From: Coprinellus micaceus
Lineage: Eukaryota; Basidiomycota; Agaricomycetes; Agaricales; Psathyrellaceae
DNA length: 64,000 nt
Assembly: GCA_951394405.1 (NCBI GenBank)
Contig: OX596336.1
Span: 1,550,001-1,614,000, forward strand
Direction: 5' to 3'
Of this stretch, positions 23,384 through 34,642 are shown piece by piece. The notes below the pieces were generated by a model, which made no database searches, was not told where the DNA came from, and was given only the letters and a program-made list of their open reading frames with translations. A program made the translations under genes and the position numbers. Position 1 is the first letter of the stretch. Every line of letters starts with the position of its first letter.

Positions 23384-26300
23384 ATGATGTCTGGGGCGGA
23401 CACGGCATCGAATAAAGTCAGTTATGGGCCTTGATCGTCAATTTTCTGTCCCCAATTGACCGTGCAATTACACCTCAGAAGCAAGCTCTTGAACAACTCC
23501 GGTTCAAGAAGAAGATGGCCACCACCAAGGCCTCGAGTTCTTCATCGTATAATACCCAGAAGCCCAATTCCCAGAGCACACCTCACTACCCGACGCCTCC
23601 CGCTCAATCTCGAGATGCGACCCTTTCGTCGCGCTACTTTCCCTCAGCTCCCGCGACACCCTCTCTTGGCAGGGTCCTCGTCCCAAGCTCTAGTCCTCTA
23701 GGACCTGAACAGCAACACAACCAACCTCAAGCATACGTCCCTCCTATCATTCCCAATCTGGCACAGTCATCTGGTCAGCCATATGCACCAGCATGGGCGA
23801 ACCGTAGTATGGTGTTCGGGGCGGACCCACTGAGCGCGCCGAGCGCTTTCACCTCTGCATCATCCTCCAGCAGCTCGGATTTGCGAAGACAACGTCCTAC
23901 GGATGCCAGCACACCTCATGACGATGGCCCACCTCGGAAACGACAAAATATAGGGTCATCCATGAACGATACCGATGCCGACGCGAGCGAGGTTCCATCA
24001 TCACCAGAAATTAGCCGGGCAGGTGCCCGACGCCGGCGACTTACTGCTGGCAGCCCGGACACTACCATGTCGCTCTCCGAGGACGACACGCTGCCCGATG
24101 TGTCTTCCCTTGTTGCAGGGCCTTCGAAGTCACGGCTGGTCAGGGAGCGGCCGATCCAGGCACCCGCATTGACAGGTACCCCCTCGTTGCCGTCACCCGA
24201 GAAGTTCTATGGCTTCAAGTTGGCCTGGGTGGGCGAGCCGGAGGCTCGTATCAAAGGCGCGTGGATGGAGGCCCACGGGGATCAGACGAGGGCGCAGGCG
24301 CTTATGCGTGACAGAAATTGGAGTCCTGCCCCGCCTCCACCTCCGAGCGTTGCCAAGCCCGTCGAGAAGGATGTAGGTAAGGTGAAGGAGGTTGAAGAGG
24401 CAAACAAGGCGCAGCGAGCTGCGATTAGGGAGAAGGGGAAGATGTCCGCAATCTACGCGAATCGGCCTGCTGTTGTTACGACACCTTCAGCGGCGAAACC
24501 TACAGTTGTGCCTGATTCGCCGACGACACCCTTCATCCCTACACGGGGGAAGAGGGTGAAGAAGCTGGTCTTGTCTGAATCTGAGGAAGAGTCTGACGAC
24601 GATAGCCTTCCTGAGATTAAAAAACCTAGGGTTGCAACACATGAATCCCGCGTCCTGGACTATTTCAACACGCGGGCGAAGGCAGCGTTGCAGGAGTTAA
24701 CTGGTATGTACACCATCACGTTTTCTTCTCTTCTTCCTTGTCTGACACTGTCGTAGGGTGTACATCAAGCCAAGCGGACATCATCATCGAGAAGCGACCG
24801 TACACATCGAAGGATGATTTCTTCGAGAAGCTCGGTCAAGGCAAGAAGAAGGCCGGACCTGCGGGCCTTAGCCCGAAATTGTTTGATGATAGTGTCTCTA
24901 TCTTTAAGGGCTACGGCTCTGTCGACACTATCTTGGAAGACTGCGAAAGGATTGGCGTGAGTCTGCGGACTGCCATTGCCTCGTGGTCGACACCAGAGGA
25001 GAAGCCTGTTTCGACTTCTGACCTTCCTGGAGATGAGGTTGAAGACGGCGCTTTGAGCTTACGGTCGCTGGGGAAGGGCAAGGAGAAGAGGAACAAGGGA
25101 TTCCTGTCCCAGCAACCTCCCCTTGCGGAGGGCATTCAACTCAAGGATTACCAGCTGCTTGGTGTAAACTGGCTAAACCTCTTGTATCGACGGAAGTTGA
25201 GTTGTATTCTTGCCGACGAGATGGGTGCGTCTTTGTCTACTTGTCTATGTCATTCTCCTCGCTAATTATGACTCGCATAGGTCTTGGAAAGACCATCCAA
25301 GTCATCAGCTTCCTCGCACATCTCAAGGAGCACGGGAGCAAGGGCCCGCATATGATCGTTGTACCATCTTCGACGCTAGAGAATTGGTGCCGAGAATTCG
25401 CTCGTTTCGCCCCTCAAGTAAACGTGCAGACCTATTATGCTGGGAAGGAAGAGCGACCGATGCTTCGACAGACCCTGAACGATACGGCCAGGTGCAAGAG
25501 CAGAAGTGACGAAGGATGGGAGGTCCTTATCACAACGTACAACCTTGCGCAGGGTGATGACCGTGATCGCAAGTTCTTCCGGAAGCTTGACTGGGATGTG
25601 GGTCGCATTTTATTTTATTTCCCTGTGGACGACTTCTTATGCTACCTACTCCAGTGCTCTATCTTCGACGAGGGCCACGTCCTCAAGAATTTCCAGTCAC
25701 AGAGATACCAATCTCTGTTGAAGTACGGGTCGAACTGGCGGTTACTCCTCACTGGTACACCACTGCAGAACAATCTGCAAGAGCTGGTTGTGAGTGTTTC
25801 CGCTATCCCTACCATGAATATGATGCTGAAGTACCCTCCAGTCCTTGATGAACTTCATCCTTCCCGAACAATTCAGCGACAAGTTCGAAGACATCCACGC
25901 CATCTTCAAGGCTAAGGGAGACGCGAAGGTGTCTCTCCTCTCGCAAGAGCGCATCTCAAGAGCCAAGAAGATGATGACTCCGTTCGTACTGAGGAGGAGA
26001 AAGGATCAGGTGTTGAAGGACCTTCCCAAGAAGACCGAGAGGATCGAGTGGTGTGAAATGACTGACCTACAAAGGTCTATCTACAACGACGCCCTCCAAC
26101 GATCACGCAAGACGATCCTGGAAACGGACCCTGATAATCCCGACTCTATCACCCCTATCCCCGGTGCCGCCATCAAACCCTCGAAGAAGAAGACAACGAG
26201 GCCAAAGGACAAGCAGTACGCAGAGAACAGCTCGAACGTCTTGATGGACTTGCGCAAGGCGGCTGCGCACCCAATGCTCTTCAGGACTCAGTTCACGGAC

Positions 26301-27212
26301 GAAAACCTCGCGGGGATGACGAAGCAGCTGTTGAAGGAGCCGGATTTCAAGAAGAGGGGAGCAGTGTTTGACTTGGTGAAGGAAGATATGACGGTCATGA
26401 CGGATTCGGAGCTGCAGATGTTCTGTGCAACATATAAGGTAAGCCTCTCTTTTGCCTGGTTTCGGGGGAGATGGGTACTTACTATGGGGGACGTAGTCAA
26501 TACGGAGGTTCCTCAAGAATAAGGACATATATGTCGATTCGGGGAAGATCACCGTCCTACTGAAACTCCTGAAGGGGTACAAGAAGCAGGGTAGGAAGGT
26601 GTTGATTTTCTCCCAGGTACGTGAATGCTATCTTCGTCTAACCCATTTGTCTAACCCATTTTCCTTAGTTCACTCAAGTGCTCGATATCTTGCAAAACGT
26701 GTTGAAGATCCAGGACATGAAGTTCCTGGTCCTCACGGGGTCTACGCCTGTTGATGTTCGGCAAACGTTGGTCGACGAGTTCGGGGAAGACAACAGCCTT
26801 GACGTCTTCCTCCTCTCTACCAAGGCTGGAGGTATGGGTATCAACTTGACGGCAGCATCCGTCGTCATCATGTGCGTCCTTCTATCACCCTCTCCACGGC
26901 TAAACTAACCTTGAATGGTGTAGGTTCGACCAAGACTTCAACCCGCATAACGACCGTCAAGCACAAGACCGAGCTTATCGCATCGGTCAGAAGCGAGACG
27001 TCGATGTTGTGAAGCTGATCACCAGGGGCACGATCGAGGAGGAGATGCTCCGCCTTGGCGAGACGAAGCTTGCGTTGGACGAGGCTGTCGCAGGTGATCC
27101 GGATGGCAAGGGCGAGAGTGCGCCGGAGAAGGAGATGAAGACGAGCTTGATGAAGGCGTTGAGGAGACAGTTGGAGAGAGACGAAGTGAAGGAGAAGGAC
27201 ACGTCATCTTAG
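23384..27212 (+). CDS. SNF2-family chromatin remodeller, Fun30/SMARCAD1 type
   Basis: ATP-dependent remodeller involved, in the family, in heterochromatin maintenance and DNA-end resection. A small first exon ([11 protein letters not shown], 23384-23416) joins across a 62-base intron to [17 protein letters not shown], which gives a better start than the internal ATG at 23515. The N-terminal 400 residues are Ser/Pro-rich and disordered. The ATPase core shows [17 protein letters not shown], motif I split by an intron (LADEM then [15 protein letters not shown]), motif II as [10 protein letters not shown], motif [13 protein letters not shown], then [19 protein letters not shown]. Motif V is [12 protein letters not shown], and motif VI is [13 protein letters not shown], followed by [12 protein letters not shown]. 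The DEGH form of motif II is characteristic of the Fun30/SMARCAD1 branch rather than Snf2 or Swi2. Confidence 0.92.
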
Positions 27213-27643
27213 GTGCTTGGTTATGCATCATCTTGGAGGATTCATATTCTGGACTGCCTGTGTTTGGATTTGGATTTCTTGGATCCCAGTTCTTGTCTTT
27301 GCGCTCTTCTGACCTCCCTTGGTTCCCCATCTTGGATTTGTTTGAACGTGGACAATCTCCTTTGCCACCCCATGCGTCTTTCACCCCTCGTGCCGTTTTC
27401 TTGACCATACATATCTCCCGCACGTCTCCGTATCTTGCTTTGCCATGCTGTGCTCCTCACATACTACATGCTCATCCATATCGCTTTCGAATGCCCCCTT
27501 TCCCTCGTGTCAATTTACGTTATCTGTGTATCATTATAGTAAATGAAGACCAACGAGATATCCTGGATAGTGCACGCATAGTAGAACTCGACGCCTCCGG
27601 CGAAGGAACACCCCCTTCACTTGGACCGTGGACAACTAAGTCC
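27213..27643. other. convergent 3' intergenic region (Fun30-type gene / BET5)
   Basis: About 430 bases between convergent stops, T/C-rich on the plus strand. Consistent with two 3' UTRs; nothing else seen. Confidence 0.45.
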
Positions 27644-28461
27644 TCATGCGAACATTGGCAGACCCCTAACCATCCTATCGAGTGCCGCACGGAAATTGTC
27701 GTTGTCTATCCCCTGTTCTCTGGAGTCCATTTTGACGAGGGGGTTCCGGACAACGTATTCTAGGAAAGGTCCCTCGTACATGCGCCTGAGGTAGAGTCGC
27801 ATACCCTCGGACTTGGGATCGGTGAGCATGACGAACTTGTAGCCTGAGAGGGTTTCGAAGAGGTGGAGGCGGTAGGCTGAGGTGCGGTATGACGTGAATT
27901 GTTCATCCCTGGATGGGTGGGTATGTCAGGCTGGATTTGAGAACTTGGACGCGGGGGTTGTACGCACCTCCCAGATAGCTTCTTCATCATGTTCCTCAGT
28001 GAAATGACTACACCATACACCAACTTTGCCTCCTCGTCGAAAGCCAGGCCCGTACTTGTCAGGCCTGAAGCTGCTGCGGCCAGCTGCGATGGGGGCAGAG
28101 GGGGAGGAGGCAACGGCATGTCGGCGTTAATCGCCACCACCGTCCCCGTTGACGAGCTCAATGTATTCCGAGGAGAACTGTAGTTGCTCCCCACAGCGGC
28201 CGTACTCATCGTGCTGTCCCTATTCCCATGAGGAGTCCCGTCGATATTGGGTGGTGCACCGGCTGCATGGGACACGGCATGCGATACAGCGGGCAAGAGT
28301 CCTGCTTCAGATGCGAGCTTGGGGCGGCGGGTACGATGCCAGTCTTGGTAGTAGACGCATATACAGTGTCTGTGTGGTATTGAACGGACGTCAAGGAGGG
28401 ACAATGGGTATATGGGAGAGAATACACGCCTATCGAATATGTACAGGCTGTTGATCGTCAT
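27644..28461 (-). CDS. BET5: TRAPP complex core subunit Bet5 (TRAPPC1)
   Basis: Longin-fold core subunit of the TRAPP complexes, which activate the Rab Ypt1 in ER-Golgi traffic. The 11-residue start MTINSLYIFDR joins across a 60-base GC-AG intron (28370-28429) to HCICVYYQDWHRTRRP, the Bet5 signature. The rest of the longin fold follows: LVYGVVISLRNMMKKLSG, then FTSYRTSAYRLHLFETLSGY, KFVMLTDPKSEGM, LYLRRMYEGPFLEYVVRNPL. Between the first two strands and the first helix there is an extra low-complexity segment of roughly 90 residues (Ser/Ala/Pro-rich, with a run of prolines). It makes the protein about 230 residues instead of the usual 145-170. The conserved parts on both sides are in frame, so the insert is probably a surface loop. 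Confidence 0.92.
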
Positions 28462-28636
28462 GGTTTGAGGTCAAGGTGTGGTGAGCGCGTGTCAGAAAGG
28501 GGCAAACGCGATCAATTCAGCGCGTCCCGTGAGTGGGATTATGGCGTAACTCTCGGGAAGGTCCAAGAAAGGTCCATCGTAATCCGTGAATACAGGTACA
28601 TTTCTCTAGTAGGAAGTCCAGATACAATCAAGTACA

Positions 28637-29554
28637 TTACTTCACGGGCGGAACACCTGTCTTCCCACTAAACACCGTCAACAACGCAAAGCATCCATAC
28701 AACAGGCCCACAGGATATGCGACAAGTAGTCTTTGCTCCGTCATCTGCAGTACTGCAACAAAAATGCCTGATGCAGCGTACGTGCACCAGAGTATTGAGA
28801 GGATGGTGACGAGGTATCCAAGGGTTGCTTCGAGGTTGACCACGATGTTGACAGCGGAGACGCCGACCATGGGGAGCAGGCAGTAGCCTAGCACCGAGGC
28901 GGTTCGATATGCGTCGATACCTCGTTCGGACATGAGGTTGAGGAGGGCGTAGATGGAGAGACAGCCGAAGAGGCCCACGCCGTAGATGTAGCCGAAGTTT
29001 GGTTTTCCAGACTGCAATTGCAGATGTTAGTGTGAGCTCTTGCTGGGTAGATAGCGACACGCACGAAGAGGAGGGAGACACCGAAGCAAAAGAAGAATAT
29101 AATTGGCCCTGCGAGGTCACCGTCGTCCATAATACCACTATCGACCTGTCGTAATGGGTTGAGAACCGTCCATGTCTTTGCGTGGATGTGCGAGAAGTTA
29201 ATCCCAAGTTCTGTCGGTAGTTCAAGTCTAAATTGAGCACACAAGGGTGGTATATTGCGCACCTTGAAGCAACGGCGGCTCCCCCTCGAGCCCTCCGGTC
29301 CCAAAGGCCGTCCACCACGCACCATGACTTTGAATGCTCCCTCCGAACGCGCCTGAGACGGAGTGGGCCATGTTGCCTTGGGGTGCCATATTTCCATCCA
29401 AGCTTGGGCGTGAGCCAGGGTATCCATAGGCACTCGGATCGCCTCCCACCACCCCTCCATAGAACTGCAGAGGCTCGACGCCTGCTCCCTGGGGCGTGTA
29501 GTATGCTGGTTGTCCGTTGGATGACGATGCGCCGTAAGAGTCTTGTTGCCACAT
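28637..29554 (-). CDS. YIP1: Yip1-family Golgi membrane protein
   Basis: Multi-spanning Golgi/ER-exit protein that binds Rab GTPases (Ypt1, Ypt31) and takes part in COPII vesicle formation. The cytosolic N-terminus (MWQQDSYGASSSNGQPAYYT) is rich in Tyr, Gly and Ser as in YIPF5. The conserved block ELGINFSHIHAKTWTVLNPL is followed by the DDGDLAGPIIFFFCFG segment, the core of the Yip1 domain. At least four further hydrophobic helices follow, including GYIYGVGLFGCLSIYALLNL, ASVLGYCLLPMVGVSAVNIV and YLVTILSILWCTYAASGIFV. The protein ends KTGVPPVK close to the last helix, as in the family. It is divergent from NSA2, 208 bases apart. Confidence 0.93.
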
Positions 29555-29762
29555 TTTTGCGCGGATAAATAGGTGGCGCCGAGGTGAGAGAAACTAGAGA
29601 GATTATAGAATATGAAGTCGTGGTCGTGGTCGTCGATGTCTGCTGTGCGCTCAGCACACGTCAATGAATTGATGGCTGCGCCTGGAGAGGTCACGTGGAA
29701 AAGATTTGAGTTCTCGATGCTCATTGGCTGGGCTCCGAGTCTGATCTTTCTTCTGAACAGTC
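29555..29762. promoter_or_regulatory. divergent promoter between YIP1 and NSA2
   Basis: Only 208 bases separate the two ATGs, so the genes share a compact bidirectional promoter. No obvious TATA box is seen. Confidence 0.55.
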
Positions 29763-30836
29763 ATGGTGAGTTCATTTTCTGGTTTCTTGTACGCTCCAGG
29801 CGCTGACATGCTTCTCGGAACTATAGCCGCAGGTAAATGGTGCCTATATATGAAGATTCGGGAGGATATTGACCGTATCACGGCTGCATAGAACGAGTAT
29901 ATCGAGGAGCACATTAAAAGGCATGGTCGGAGGCTAGATCACTTTGAGCGCAAGTATGTATCTCGGTGCTCCCATCTTGCATAGAGTTCTGATATTTTTA
30001 TCCCTCCAGACGCAAGCGCGAAGCTCGTGAAGCCCACCGTGCCTCTGCCCAGGCGCAAAAACTCTTTGGTATCAAGGCCAAACTCCTCCACCAAAAGCGC
30101 CATGCCGAAAAGGTCCAACTCAAAAAGACCCTCAAGGCGCACGACGAGCGCAACGTCAAGAAGCCAGACGCAGGCGTTGCTCCCGATGCTGCTCTACCTA
30201 CCTATCTGCTCGACCGAGAGACACAACGCGACGCCAAGGCCATGTCGAGTGCGATTAAGCAGAGGCGGAAGGACAAGGCGGCCAAGTTTGCCGTACCTCT
30301 GCCGAGGGTTAGGGGTATTGCTGAGGACGAGATGTTTAAGGTGTTGAAGACGGGTAAGAGTAAGAGTAAAAGCTGGAAGAGGATGGTCACGAAGGCGACG
30401 TTCGTTGGGGAGAGCTTCACGAGGAAACCGCCAAAGTTGGAGAGGTTCGTGAGGCCGATGGCTCTGAGGTTCAAGAAAGCCAATGTTACGCATCGTGCGT
30501 CCATTCGTTCTTCTCTGTCATGCTGCTGTCTGATCGTGCATTGAATCCGCACAGCCGACCTCAAGGCTACGTTCCAACTCCAGATCCTCGGTGTCAAGAA
30601 GAACCCCCAGTCTCCGATATACACCCAGCTCGGTGTCCTTACAAAGGGTACCATCATCGAGGTCAACGTCTCCGAGTTGGGTATGGTCACGACTGGAGGA
30701 AAAGTCGTCTTCGGCAAATATGCCCAGATTACCAACAACCCTGAGAACGATGGGTGCATCAACGCCGTCCTTCGTGAGTGCTCTTTTTTTCTGCGCACAT
30801 GCTACTTGATACTTATACGTATCCCCAGTCGTCTAA
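29763..30836 (+). CDS. NSA2: ribosome biogenesis protein Nsa2 (S8e-like, TINP1)
   Basis: Nucleolar/nuclear factor needed for 27S pre-rRNA processing in 60S subunit maturation. Six exons keep frame: 29763-29765, 29827-29832, 29892-29953, 30010-30494, 30555-30773 and 30829-30836. The first exon is only the ATG and the second only six bases (CCGCAG). Together they give [20 protein letters not shown], the invariant Nsa2 N-terminus, and a total of 260 residues against 261 in yeast. The body shows [57 protein letters not shown] and the S8e-like end [29 protein letters not shown]. Without the micro-exon no in-frame start matches the family. Confidence 0.96.
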
Positions 30837-31166
30837 TCGCTTCATATAACGCCACTCTCACCCGTCCACACCCCCTTCTACCCCATATCTGGCAAGCCTC
30901 GCGCCTGCTCCTCGTATTCATGTCCTTCACGACGTTGTACCCTTAGTCTTTTACATAGTCTGCCGCATTTTTTCTCATTCTTGTTTTCGCATTCAGGATA
31001 ATGGATAGTGGTTCCCAGGACTATATCTTTCGCTCTCTGACTCGTATTCTTTGCTCGACGGTCCTGAGGCGATCCTCGAGGATGAAGTTTGGCGAGCATC
31101 ACCTGATGTCCATCACCTCAAGATTAGATTGACGCGCATCGCCGCGTCTTCATCTTTTTCACCACT
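30837..31166. other. intergenic between NSA2 and RMT2
   Basis: 330 bases between two plus-strand genes, T/C-rich just upstream of the RMT2 ATG. No gene or repeat seen. Confidence 0.45.
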
Positions 31167-32757
31167 ATGTCCTCCGATCCTTCACATCCCCCAAACGCTG
31201 TCCCCGACGCACACACCCATGACGAGGACGTCCAAATGAACATCGACAACGTTCCCATGGATGAGGGCGATATCGCGATCATGCTCGGCACGGAGCTCAT
31301 CCAGACCATCCTCAACAACGCGCCTTTCCACGAGATCAAGGACCTTGTAAAGAAAACTGGGGCTCCTGTGTGGTATCAGGATGAGATTGAGGGAATGAGC
31401 GCGCTGCACGCTGTTGCATACGTGCGGAGACCAGACGTGGCGAAGTTTTTGATTCAGGAAGGAGCAGTTTGGAATGCGGGTGTGTATCATGCCTGGGTTT
31501 GGTTTGGATTAGAGCTGAGGGTTTTGTTGGCGTATACAGTTGACAATCTCAAGAATACTGCTGGCGATATCGCGCTTTCATTCAATGACGAGGAAACCTA
31601 TACTCTCATTCGGGACGCTGGGATCCGTTCAGGTTCGTGCCGAAGCCCATAAATTTCTTAGCCTCGCCTGATAACGTCCAGATACCCCCACCTGACGCCC
31701 ATCTACCACTAAATTCTGAAATCCTGCGCCCCCTTGCGAATTCAGAGATGCTCCTTGCAATCCTCGCCTCGCAAAACAAACCCCAGCCCGATAGTTCCTC
31801 CGACCCCCTCGACACTTCCTCCTCCAACGTCATCCAACATGCCGACGACACAGCTGCCGGCTCGACCTCTGCCTTCCTCAACTCCAAGCTCGTGTACACA
31901 GTTGACGAGCACGGGCAGAGCATATGTAAAGTCAAGGTGAAGGTCCAGGTGCCCAAACTCATCGTGGGAGAGGATGGGAGCGTAACGGCGGACGGCGAGG
32001 AAGAGAACGAGGAGGAGATCGGTGTAATGATGGGCTGGGAAACCGGAATCATGGAGGAGACGGTAAAGAAGCTGACTGAGGGGCATAAGAACGAGAAAGA
32101 GGGCTTGAAAGTGCTGAACGTCGGGTTCGGGTTGGGCATCGTGCGTTCTCATCTTCTCTGGCTCACAAACCTCGCCTCTCAACTCAATATCGTGTAGATC
32201 GACACCCTTTTTGAGTCCCTGTCTAACCCACCATCCCAACACGTTATCATCGAACCTCATCCCGACGTTCTCGCGCACATGCGTGCCACGGGGTGGTACG
32301 ACAAACCGAACGTGACTATCCTTGAGGGCAAGTGGCAGGACTTTGTAGGGCCTACGTCTAACCACAAGCTCTTTGAGTTTGGAGGCTTCGACGTGGTGTA
32401 TACGGACACGTTCTCGGAAGACTACACCGCGCTGAAGGAATTCTTCGAGCAGCTGCCGGACATACTGGACGGCCCGGAGGCGAGGTTTGGATTCTTCAAT
32501 GGACTGGGGGCGACCAGTGGGTACCCTCCTCCTCTTCGCCAAGCGGATACTGAACGCAATTTACAGATGCCCTCTTCTACGATGTCTACACACATATATC
32601 TGAACTGCACCTCGCCGAGATTGGTTTGGACGTGGAGTGGTCCGACGTAGATGTGTCTATGGATGACGACGAGGATCGGTGGGGACAAAGCAGGGAGTAC
32701 TTCAATCTGCCGATTTATCGGTTGCCCGTAGCGCAAATGCGGGATATGACGCTGTAG
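31167..32757 (+). CDS. RMT2: protein arginine N5-methyltransferase Rmt2
   Basis: SAM-dependent enzyme that, in yeast, methylates the delta nitrogen of an arginine in ribosomal protein Rpl12. The N-terminal part has ankyrin-like sequence (GMSALHAVAYVRRPDVAKFL, NTAGDIALSFNDEETYTLIR) typical of Rmt2. The catalytic domain has the SAM motif VLNVGFGLGI, continued after an intron by IDTLFESL, the acidic post-I motif HVIIEPHPDVLAHM, then GKWQDF, FDVVYTDTFSEDY and FFEQLPDIL. The last exons give THISELHLAEIGLDVEW and end IYRLPVAQMRDMTL. The linker between the ankyrin part and the enzyme is acidic and disordered. The gene is convergent with F-box-like copy A. Confidence 0.93.
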
Positions 32758-32918
32758 ATGTGTCCCAACTCGTCCTTGTTGCTAAAAATAGTTGCCTCCT
32801 TTGCTCATTTCCCGCTGGGTATACGTGGTTCAATCCTGGTGGGTCCCCTCCGCGGCTTGGACCACGACCTCCGCCTTGCGAACCTCCCGCTGATCATCAC
32901 ATTGGTATTCTTCGACAG

Positions 32919-33948
32919 TCAGGTGAGATAATTTACTTGCAAGCTTTTCGAAGTGTTAGTTAGTTGAACTAGGCATGGACATCGAATGCTTCGACATACC
33001 TCAGAGTCAGCGGTCCGACGCCGACGCTCGCGAACAATCTGCTCAGCCCGAGTCCATAAGGTGTTCCCATGAGAGGGGATGGCCCACGACCTGAACAGGT
33101 CTGCGTAAACCAAGGTCATACTGAATCTCTGGTCAAGCTCTGTCCAAGCGACACTGTAAGGGGCCACCACAACCCGCGAATCGATGTCTCCTCCAGCCAG
33201 AGCCTTGAAAGCTTCCATCCGAACGCTTGGCCCATCAGGAGAAAAGCATATGCACAAAATGAGCACACGCAAGGTTGGACGGCAGGATGAAAGGATGATT
33301 TTGGCCAGATGGATCGGATCGTCTGGCTTGGTGTATATGTCGATACTGAGGTGCGTCAGGTGCTCTAGGACGCCCAGGGAGCTCCAGCCCCAGTCGTCCT
33401 CGCTATTTGGGCAGGATATATCCAAGTGTGTGACATTGTCAAAGATAGTGTATGTGAACGCGTCCTCGTCCCCGAAAAGGAATTGTGAGAGGGATAGATG
33501 CGTCGGAGAGAGGGGATAACTTGTCAGAGCGTGGCGCGTATTGGCGGCATGGGGGTTGGCATTGTACCAAATGGCCAGGGACTGGACAGCCGTGCACCTC
33601 TCTAGGATATCTGCCACCACCCTGTCCTCTTGCATTTCGAACATGAGACTCTTCACATGGCGCGCGAAGAAGTCGAGGGGTTTACTCGAAATAGGCGCCA
33701 TGACTGTGCGATGGAAAAGTCCTGAGGCTTCCACTTCCCGATAGATGATTGGTTCTACCCTGGAGGTTACTTAGGCCTCGGCGTGCTGTAGGCAAGAGGG
33801 TTACCACCCACCAGCCTTGCACCCGCTTCGATATTAAAGGGTATGCCAGTCGGCAGTTTGAATCGCCTACCTCGGTAGCGACCTCGAAGATGAGTCTGGC
33901 GACGTCTTCCGGCACGTCAGGAAAGGCATGGTGTCCTGGATCTTCCAT
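32919..33948 (-). CDS. F-box-like protein, family copy A
   Basis: Unnamed protein family seen three times in this window (also 52478-53486 and 57090-58105). The first exon reads FPDVPEDVARLIFEVATEVG and ends LISKRVQGW, which resembles an F-box (proline, hydrophobic LIFE, then a VSKxVxxW stretch). After a short intron it continues VEPIIYREVEASGLFHRTVM. The second exon has leucine-patterned segments: ARHVKSLMFEMQEDRVVADI, LSPTHLSLSQFLFGD, VTHLDISCPNSEDDW, LEHLTHLSIDIYTKPDDPIH and TLRVLILCICF, as in F-box proteins with irregular leucine-rich repeats. It ends near WTRAEQIVRERRRR. An adaptor role in an SCF ubiquitin ligase is inferred only from the F-box resemblance. Copy C is the closest relative. 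Confidence 0.65.
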
Positions 33949-34642
33949 TGGTCTAGGATGAAGCTAGTGAGAGATAAAGGCTGTGGTCAAGAACGGAGTT
34001 GACTCCGCTCCCGTCTACCCAGTGAGGCAGTGATCGCTGAGATCAATGTAACATCACCGAGTCAACCCATGCAATGAGATACTTGCTATGATGCGTGTCC
34101 CTTGGAACATAGTGTAAGGAAAACCCGACACCAGCATCTCGTCAGTCTGACTACGGGAGACTATCTCGTAGCCTCGTCGAACCCGGCAGGCAGCTCCTGG
34201 CATGTCATTCAAATGCGGTAAAGTATACAGTGGACTTGTAGTCGTCGCGTAGTCGTGATAATCGTCGTGCGTAAAAAGTAGATCCCATGAAAGAACGAAT
34301 AATAGTACTGGGGGAACTTGGAAGAATGCGAATAGAAGGGGGTATAATGGCGTACGATGGGTATCCAAGTACAGTGCGAAATGCGAAATGCTATAAGGTA
34401 CAGAAAATGTTGTTATCGTCAATGCGAGTGGTCGACCGAAGGTGGTGTCGACATGAGTGGTATGATGGTACGTGGTCGTTGCGGAGCGAGGGAGGTTGGC
34501 GGTGAGTTCTGGTGGTGAGAGGTAACGCTGATGGGCTGGCTAGGCTGAGGCTATGAGCACAAGCACGGAGAAGATACCGCAGGGGTATGAAGAATGCTCA
34601 CCATATGAAGCTGCATGCGAAGCAGAAGGTGCACGAGTGCAT
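33949..34642. other. gene-poor stretch between F-box-like copy A and the pheromone-like gene
   Basis: About 700 bases holding the promoter of copy A and the 3' flank of the pheromone-like gene. A minus-strand frame at 34054-34422 is open but shows no family and is probably chance. Confidence 0.4.

Noticed and set aside
23515..23517. ATG at 23515 as start of the Fun30-type remodeller
   Set aside because: An upstream exon (23384-23416) joins in frame across a 62-base intron and gives a continuous charged helix, so the earlier start is preferred; the later one remains possible.
34054..34422. 122-codon minus-strand frame with hydrophobic stretches near the pheromone-like gene, considered as a receptor fragment
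   Set aside because: Too short for a seven-helix receptor, no STE3-type motif, and no neighbouring exons that would extend it.
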